A DNA stretch of 64,000 nt from Enoplolaimus lenunculus (taxonomy: Eukaryota; Nematoda; Enoplea; Enoplida; Thoracostomopsidae): contig JASANG010003296.1 of assembly GCA_030248215.1 (NCBI GenBank), positions 62,001-126,000 on the forward strand, read 5' to 3'. Made by a program: the position numbers and the translations under genes. Below, piece by piece: positions 57,153-64,000 of this stretch (position 1 is the first letter of the stretch; each line of letters starts with the position of its first letter). Under the pieces are notes generated by a model. It was not told the origin of the DNA and made no database searches. It worked only from the letters and a program-made list of their open reading frames with translations.

Positions 57153-58084
57153 GTTTTAACGCGTAAGTTGAAGCGGCGGCTCACAGGAAGGGAATTCTAC
57201 GCAAAACGGATTCAAATCCCAAATACAGTGCTGTTCCTAGGGTGCAAGAATTCCCAAGGTCAATGTGTTCCGCCTCCACAAGTCAACAACACCTCGCCTA
57301 TGCCCCAATTTTTTTAAGTATCTAATTTGCTAAACGACTGAAAAATAACTGTATAAAATAGCTTTGTATTCTAAATTTAAGAGCAAACATGAGACTCTTT
57401 ACCACTTAAGAATAATGCGGGCAGTGAAGGGGTGGATTTAAGTAATACATATGTATATGGCGTAGGCCAATCTGTTATTCAGGACAGTTACCAATTGAAC
57501 TAGACTAAACTGCTATTTAAAATAAATAGCAGTTTGGTGGATGCCAAATACCGATTGTGAGATGTCGCCAAACAACAGAGATGTAAGACCAACGCTGATT
57601 GGTTAACGGTATTGTGTCTGTCCAAATAATCAAATCTGATTGGTCAATAAGTTCAATAGCAGTTTAGCCCAGGCGAAACTGCTTTACATAAAATAGCAGA
57701 CTGGCCCAGGCCGATTCATAAAATATACTAAGACATTATGTGTACCGACGTAATCTGGTTGAACCGTCCGTCTTACGCAAAAACAGTTCAAAACAAAAAA
57801 TTTTGCGAGTGCAATGTGTAAGAAACCATACGCATTTTCAGTATTAATTTCCGTGTACAGTTCTTCGCAAGAAAAGCGAACGAGAAACCAAACGATATTT
57901 ATTCGGACCAATTAAAAGTTTGATGCAAAATATTCCTCCCTTATTTCAAAATTTGGTGACGGTCCCCATGGGTGTGAGATAACCAATTTTGGCGTGTGGG
58001 TAGCACTAATCATGACACTGCTCAGATGCTTGCTTCAGATGTGTCTTAGCTACACGCAGCCGAGTTTGCATTCGTGGGAGAAAT
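57153..58084. other. Gene-free stretch
   Basis: 57500-57710 contains facing copies of AACTGCTATTTAAAATAAAT-like and AGCAGTTT(G/A)G(C/T)CCAGGC sequence, probably another inverted-repeat element; no gene. Confidence 0.35.
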
Positions 58085-58293
58085 GGCCCATGTAAATATC
58101 AGGGGCGGAACGTTTTTCTGATATACTAGAATAGAATAAGCTTGAACTTTAGGCTAATTTTTTGGTTGGCTTAGGCTTAGGCTAATAGGCTTAGTAATAA
58201 ACTCATTCTTACGCTTAGACTTAGGTTTAGGCTTAGTGTTAGGCTTAGGAATAAGTTTATAATACTGGTCCGCCTCTGTTCTTTCCATTGGCC
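58085..58293 (+). mobile_element. Telomere-motif MITE (family A)
   Basis: GGCCCATGTAAATATCAGGG..GTTCTTTCCATTGGCC; flanks GGAGAAAT and GAAGAAAT match at 7 of 8. Confidence 0.88.
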
Positions 58294-58654
58294 GAAGAAA
58301 TAAATTGGTTTCAAATTTGTGTTGAATAGTATATTAATTCCTTACGCAGAGTGATTCATTTCTTAGTGATTATAACTGACAAATAATAGGCTTTTGTTTT
58401 GTTTACACAGACATTTCCATCACCAGCGTCGAATTTCAATGAACGGAAACTGCCACTTTGATTCCGTTCAATTTCAAACGGAACTCGAATACAACCGGGG
58501 TCCGATTGCCCAATACCCTTGTCAAGGGTGCTCCTCGTACTTCTATTGTGGATATAGGTAACCTGAGCGCCTGACTCGGTTGATTTCAACGAATGTTTCG
58601 ACGAATAAAAACGTTAGACAAATTTGTGATAATTCCAAATTTATCAGAAATTCT

Positions 58655-58863
58655 GGCCCATGTAAGGATCAGGGGCGGAACGTTTTTCTGTAGAACTGCA
58701 ATAGAGTAAAGTTTAAGCTGTATACACTAATTTTTACTTGGCTTAAGCTTAGGCTTAGGCTTAGGAATGAACTCATTCTTAAACTTAAGCTTAGGCTCAG
58801 TATTAGGTTTAGGCTCAGGAATAAGCTTACAATACTGTTACGCCTCTGTTCATTGGATTGGCC
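58655..58863 (+). mobile_element. Telomere-motif MITE (family A), exact 8-bp duplication
   Basis: GGCCCATGTAAGGATCAGGG..GTTCATTGGATTGGCC; GAAATTCT on both sides (58647-58654, 58864-58871). Same subtype and nearly the same interior as 58085-58293. Confidence 0.93.
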
Positions 58864-58899
58864 GAAATTCTAAATACGAATTTGAATCAATGCACAAAG

Positions 58900-59950
58900 T
58901 AGTTTCAAGACGAATATTAAATGAATTTATAGCGAGCACTGGCCCTCGGTAAGCGTCACACCTAATCTCACTCACCTCAGTTTCTATGTTGAGATTGTCT
59001 TCAGTCACAGTTGGAAATTTCCCAAACGAAATTCTCAGACAGTTTTTGAATCCCAAACAGATAGCTTGAGCAAATCCTCAATCTATCCCCGAAACAGACG
59101 TGTACTCAGGAGTTGGGGGTTAGGCGTCGCTCGATTTTTGATTTTTGTCCATGGGTTTTTAGGCACAGTTTCAGTCGGTAACACAAGAAACCTTCCCTCT
59201 AAGCAAACTTTTATAGAAAGTTACTAAATTTAAAAGCCGCCTGTGGCTCGTATGTCACAATTCATATCCTAAGACATATTATTTGTCTAAATCCGGTCTC
59301 AGAATTTTCAGGAACAAACCAAATCTTTAGAACGCAAATACTGGCGTTCGGTGCCTTAGAGATTTTGACCATTCGTCTTGTACAAATTCCCTGTTTCTCT
59401 CTCTACCACACCTCCTTGATTTGTAGCCGCCTCTTAAACGACTGCCCTCAGCGAAATCGTAATCTTAGCCAGATCTCTTAGAGTAAAAATCACACAGTTT
59501 ACGGCTGAAGATTGACAGTTTCCGGTTTTCTCTGAAACCGTTATGTCTTTATCCCGTTCCTTCGTCTTAAACCTACTATGCAGCTGCGTTGCCAAAGGGG
59601 ATATGGTCAAACGCCCCATTACGTTTTTTTGACAAGCGGATTTTAGGAACTCGTTCAAATTGTACCCCAAGAAATGCCAATCTGAGAAATTGTTAAAAAA
59701 CATATTTTTTCCCTTTTTCTAAAATTCGACCCTGGCGTCTATTGGTTCACTTTTCGCTTGAAGTGCGTTGCTTAGAAAGTTTCACGACAGTCAAACTGTG
59801 CGTCGTATAGTTTAAGTTTCAAGCTAAAGTAATATCCGGTTTAGCGAGTCATTAAGCTTTGATGCTTAACTGCACCAGACTAAGGATAGTCACACAGGAT
59901 CGTCAATTTGAAATAACTTTAAAGACATGATTTAGGGATTCTTATATAAT
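58900..59950. other. Repeat-poor stretch, origin unclear
   Basis: About 1 kb almost free of the common MITEs. The - strand frame at 59703-59434 (start MFFNNFSDWHFLGYNLNEF) has no family match, signal peptide or splice sites that I can defend. It could be host sequence or an old element. Confidence 0.25.
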
Positions 59951-59954
59951 TTTA

Positions 59955-60137
59955 GCTCTTGTACGCTTCCCCATATTTAAAACGAAGGCTTCCAGGCTCA
60001 GACTTTGTGTTAGGTCAAGGTTTAGGCAAAGGTTTACACCTAAGCTTAATAGACAAGCCGCTTCCGAAACCAAAACCTAACAGTAAAGACCAATCCTGCG
60101 CCCAAGCCCGACGCCTGTGGGGGGAGTGCACTAGAGC
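59955..60137. mobile_element. Second element type carrying TTAGGC-like units
   Basis: Ends GCTCTTGTACGCTTCCCC and GGGGGGAGTGCACTAGAGC are inverted with a few mismatches. Interior GGTTTAGGCAAAGG/CACCTAAGCTTA. Relatives: 8757-8890, 31780-31890, 50850-50955. Confidence 0.55.
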
Positions 60138-60573
60138 ATTAATTTCACGTCCAGTAACTACGCCGTCTTTTGGCCCATATATAAAACAGGTCTGAAACAA
60201 CATCAGAATGCGGAGCTTAACTGTGAATCTAGCAGTAACCTTTAAACCTTGATTTACATCTAATGCTATTGGCATAAATATCCGACTATTTTTCATATTC
60301 TCATATCCGAACAGGTTTTTGTCCAAAAATAAATCTGTTGCACATTTTCCCGCTGGCTCTTGATCTCCCACCCCAACCATGTTCTCAACCGTCATCCGAT
60401 TTTAATGACAAATTCATTTTTGCTATCACACAGGGACATTCTTTAGACTCACGGGGCCGTTCAGCGTCGTTCGATCCTCCTGTCATCATTTGATGCAAAA
60501 TTACAAATTGCAGCTGCAAACATGATGATAAATAGCGTTGTGATTGCAAGTTTCTGTTGTGCATAATTTTCAA
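60015..60573 (-). CDS. Possible exon(s), unrecognised protein
   Basis: Two - strand frames lie end to end here. The right one (60573-60385) contains ...MMTGGSNDAERP followed by a strong donor-like GTGAGT. The left one (60395-60015) starts ENMVGVGDQEPAGKCATDLF and runs through a beta-strand-like segment ending VTARFTVKLRI before entering repeat sequence near 60200. A third frame around 60540-60490 reads like a signal peptide (TTLFIIMFAAAICNF) but lacks a good ATG. I cannot find a convincing acceptor to link the pieces and recognise no family. The right part is free of the common repeats, which is why it is listed. Confidence 0.18.
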
Positions 60574-61049
60574 CTGTTTAGTGTGTCCATTGAACTGCTA
60601 ACTGAGCGCTGGTAGTGAGACTTTATCTTGTTCTGTGGAACACAGGCTCAGAGATATGGAATATGATGGGGTAAAACGAAATTAAAAATGGAAGACGACG
60701 TATTTGTTAAGTTATCTTGAAAATTATAATTAATTTTAAAGATTAAAATTAGCTTCTAACATACGTACTTATAAATTTAATTCCAGTCTACGAAAGTTAA
60801 TGTTAATCACTAGGAATTGATAAAGGGCACAAATTAATTACTGGAAATAGCGTGTCATTTTGCTATCGCCCTACACATAAATTAATATTGTGGATCCTGT
60901 ATAACAACAAGTAAATTGTTTTTAAAAAGTATTTTCGTTCAACAACTCTGTTTGATGGTGAAAAATACAATTTCACGAGGCTGACTGGGTGTCGCAGAAA
61001 ATTTCATTGCAATGGGTGGGACGTATGAATTTCAACATAGACATGTAGT

Positions 61050-61225
61050 AATTATAATAGAGTAAGCTTAAGCTTTAGACTACTTTGTTTGCTTGGCTTA
61101 TGCTTAGGCTTAGGCTTAGGCTTACGAATAAACTCATTATTACGCTTAGGTTTAGGCTTAGACTTAGCCTTAGTTAACCTTAGAAATATGCTTATACTGT
61201 TCCGCCCTTGTTCTTTACAATGGCC
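61050..61225 (+). mobile_element. Family A MITE, left end worn
   Basis: AATAGAGTAAGCTTAAGC lead-in, four GCTTAGGC units, right end CTTGTTCTTTACAATGGCC. Confidence 0.7.
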
Positions 61226-61593
61226 ACAGTTTCGAAAGATATAGCGTCTGCCATCCCCTCTAGAGCATCCCGTGTTGCTCAACTGAGCAACTGCAAAGTT
61301 AATGGGGGCGTGCCTCCGTATATCATCGCGTTAGCGACGTCAATACAAAAACTGCACTGTTAAATTGTAAAGCAGGGTTTAAATTTGAACCGAGGGACAC
61401 ATAAATCATCTTCTGATGTTTTATTTGAAATTGTCTGATAACTGTCATCTGCACTAGATTTAGTAGCAAATGCAATTAGGGAAACGCTATGCTTTTTGAC
61501 TATTTTAATGCCGTCCGGGGATGTGTGAATTGCCACATGAGACACCCAATAAGAATTAAGCAAACGTTTCTGACTTGTGGCTCTGATTAAAGA

Positions 61594-61812
61594 AACGTTT
61601 AACACCGTTCGACTCAGCTTCGCAAGCGATATCGAATGAAGTATAATTTGTCTAACTTTTTGACAAAAAATTTTTCGGGTTCCCAATGGACCTCAGAATC
61701 GTATTTACAAAAATTCATGTTTAGGTGTGTAATGCTCAACATTAAATATGCAAAAATTTCCAAATCAAACCATTTTTCGGATAAACACCGACTGGGGGGG
61801 ATAACCGAAAGT
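61594..61812. mobile_element. Family C right half
   Basis: ACACCGTTCGACTCAGCTTC to GGGGGGATAACCGAAAGTTT, matching the right arms at 23117 and 56724. Confidence 0.7.
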
Positions 61813-61814
61813 TT

Positions 61815-64000
61815 CAAATCATACGTCGAGTTGCACGAAACCGTGCCAAAAATGATAGCTGTCGGTTTTCAAATTTCACACCTTTCTGCTACACATGGTC
61901 CCATTGTCGTCCACAGTCCTTTATATTTACTTTTCCAACCTTGAGTAGAACTGGTTTGAAATTTTACCAGATCAGCAGATCATAAATTTGGTTCGAAAGG
62001 GTCAAAATGTAAGAAAGCTAATTACTGCTATCGAGAGCATAAAACGATTTATAGCGGTGCATTTAGGTAGCTAAGTAATTTTCTATTTTACCAGCGCATG
62101 TTACCTGGTACACGTGTACGCTAACTAGTAACGCTTTCTAAAGTGTAATATTAGCAAGTACTCGTCGTCTATTGTCTGTAATTATAATGGGGCTCTGAGT
62201 ATAAGATGTGCCTTCAATCGTTGTATTTCAACGAGATTTTTCAAAGCAAATCTATTCCTGTATGGAATCTAAAGCCGCTTTTTACGTTGTGTATTTTACT
62301 AACTTCTTCAGCTCCCCTAAATGTTTTTACAAATTCATGCTTGTAGCGCTGTTAGATACTTTGCCCGTTTATAAGAATTGTCGGCATAGCTCTTTTAGAG
62401 TTTGATCATGCGTAAACGATGCTGACAGGCTAATCAGATGGTCACAAGAGCGAAACCTCGTGTATTTAGCGAGTTCTACCTTGAAGAATATGTTCCCGAA
62501 AAGTCTCTAGGTCTTTAGTGTCCAATGGTGCAGGTATGTAAGCCCAAGAGTTTCAATCGGGGGTATTGAGTAAACAGAGAAAATCGTTACTTAATATAAA
62601 CATATAAACATATATATACATATATACATATATATAATATATAATATATAATAAATTTTACTCCCTTATACAGTTCGATTTCAGGATGAAAAGTCACAAA
62701 AATATTTTTAGTCCAGGGACTGTGGGGTGAAAACCACCAAACCCCTTTCCGCGGCTAAGCAACCCGGTAAAAGGTTCGATATATTTTATCGTTCAGTCAC
62801 AAATCAATTAGGAATCCGCGTTTAGACTTTGAGCCAAGCAAATAGCCAGCCAGAGTGATAAACTGTTTTAGTTCTGCAATCTTGAACGCCAGTTTAACAT
62901 TGGTGACCTTATAAGAAGTGGTGCATCCAACTGGGAATCGGGGGATATACCCCAAACATTATTGCGGTAGAATAAAATAGAGGCACTGTTACAGAATTTA
63001 AAATAGTCTGAGGAAGTTTAGAGGTTAGCAAGAAATTTCTTGGTCGCTACGCTTGCGCACGAGAAACATGTTTATGAAGATATTCTCTTCCGAAATGATA
63101 TCATGGCTACCGGTGCTTTACGAGATTAGACCCGGGATTACTGGAGGTCTATTAAGTAAGAGTTGGGTAATGTAACCGGACATCTACGTGTATATCAATC
63201 TGAGAAAGTATAAACCTTTTGTTGTGTAGAGGAATCTAAAGATAGCTGCGAGTGCAACGAAGCTAAGGTGATACTACAGCAAATACCGGATACTGATAGT
63301 GATCAAAATACCGGAACCGGAAACGGCAGTTTATTTTCGGGTCACATGCCTATAAGACGACAGTTAGAATGGGATTTTTGAATTTGAACGGTAATAAATT
63401 ATGTTCTCAATGCGCGGACCGAAATTTTAAATTTTATAATTTCGAAATTTGTTGCTGATTTGTAGGCACAGCCAGCAGATACGTAGGTTTTGTGAGTGGC
63501 CTAGGCTCAGATTTATGCGTGCTGGTCGAGCTTGTTGTAAGCGTCGCTGGGCCGAATACATTCGCTGCATTAGGGCTGCGCTGTACTTGCGCAATACCGC
63601 AACCGAAGCCGGAAGCCAACAAATCTTGCCGGGGACAGAGGTGATGCGAAATTAAGTAGTTAAAACGATGTTTAACTTGTTAATTTTAGCAAATTGCTAA
63701 ATCCTTTCGTTTTACACTTATTTTTATACGCTAACCTCGTCAATTCTTTCCTCGAAATTATACCATCAACTATAACAAAACGCTCGAGCCGACGCCAAAG
63801 GCAAACCTCCGGTTGTACCCTGCTAAACATACATATGAGAATACGGGCATTGGCAGCGAAGAATAACAGAGATGGTAGAAATCTCTTAAAAATTGTTTTA
63901 TTTGCAAACTAAGGAAATTTACACTTTTCAGTCGGAAAAAAGCGAGTTATAATCGTACATTTATCTTTAAGTTTAAGCTTAAAATAATCATTGTAAGCTT
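61815..64000. other. Gene-free stretch
   Basis: 62595-62655 is a TATATA/ACATATA microsatellite. 63690-63840 has a worn piece of the repeat at 49620-49945. No exon, RNA gene or intact element recognised. Confidence 0.35.

Overview
This is AT-rich, repeat-dense, intron-bearing eukaryotic DNA, most likely from a nematode. Three things point that way: arrays of TTAGGC, the canonical nematode telomere unit, spread through the window; 3' splice sites of TTTTCAG/TTTCAG type; and an animal-type ADP-dependent glucokinase gene. I cannot place the genus. There are no rRNA genes, CRISPR arrays or operons, and most open frames are accidental.

Three host genes can be built exon by exon. (1) A seven-exon ADP-dependent glucokinase gene on the + strand (31342-36927) reads through to 491 residues with every splice phase matching and the catalytic GxGD motif present. 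(2, 3) A pair of paralogous two-exon genes encode secreted or membrane-tethered proteins with two fibronectin-III-like modules. They point away from each other, one on - (11123 to 9762) and one on + (19514 to 20865), with the same signal-peptide exon, the same phase-1 intron and the same module order. A possible 87-residue secreted protein (13154-13417, +) lies between them, next to a broken integrase/OTU-protease element (about 13864-15029). A possible - strand exon lies near 60.0-60.6 kb.

The rest is mainly short non-autonomous DNA transposons with terminal inverted repeats (TIRs). The commonest, family A (about 30 full or partial copies, typically 150-260 bp), starts GGCC(C/A)ATGT, ends ACAT(T/G)GGCC and carries TTAGGC-like arrays inside. 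Several copies are flanked by exact or near-exact 8-bp target duplications, so the telomere-like arrays are moving around inside what look like hAT-type MITEs. Other families are: B (GTAGCCA ends, 8-bp duplications), C (a long foldback, 8 bp), D (TTAA, piggyBac-like ends with a tRNA-like core), E (CACTG ends, TA), F (TTATGCGG ends, with 18-bp palindromes inside), G (GTGGATCC ends, 8 bp), H (CACCAGGTGAC ends), J (TGTACTGTAG ends) and L (GGCCC..AAATGCGTA ends). Nested insertions at 22.4-23.2, 30.5-30.9 and 43.0-43.8 kb give relative ages. No transposase for these families is recognisable here, so they would need one from elsewhere.

Layout: 0-9.7 kb repeats only; 9.8-11.1 kb FN3-like gene 1; 11.1-19.5 kb repeats, the small secreted-protein candidate and the integrase fossil; 19.5-20.9 kb FN3-like gene 2; 21-31 kb repeats; 31.0-36.9 kb glucokinase gene with MITEs in four introns (1, 2, 3 and 6) and upstream, plus a dead copy of part of exon 5; 37-64 kb repeats, satellites and no secure gene.
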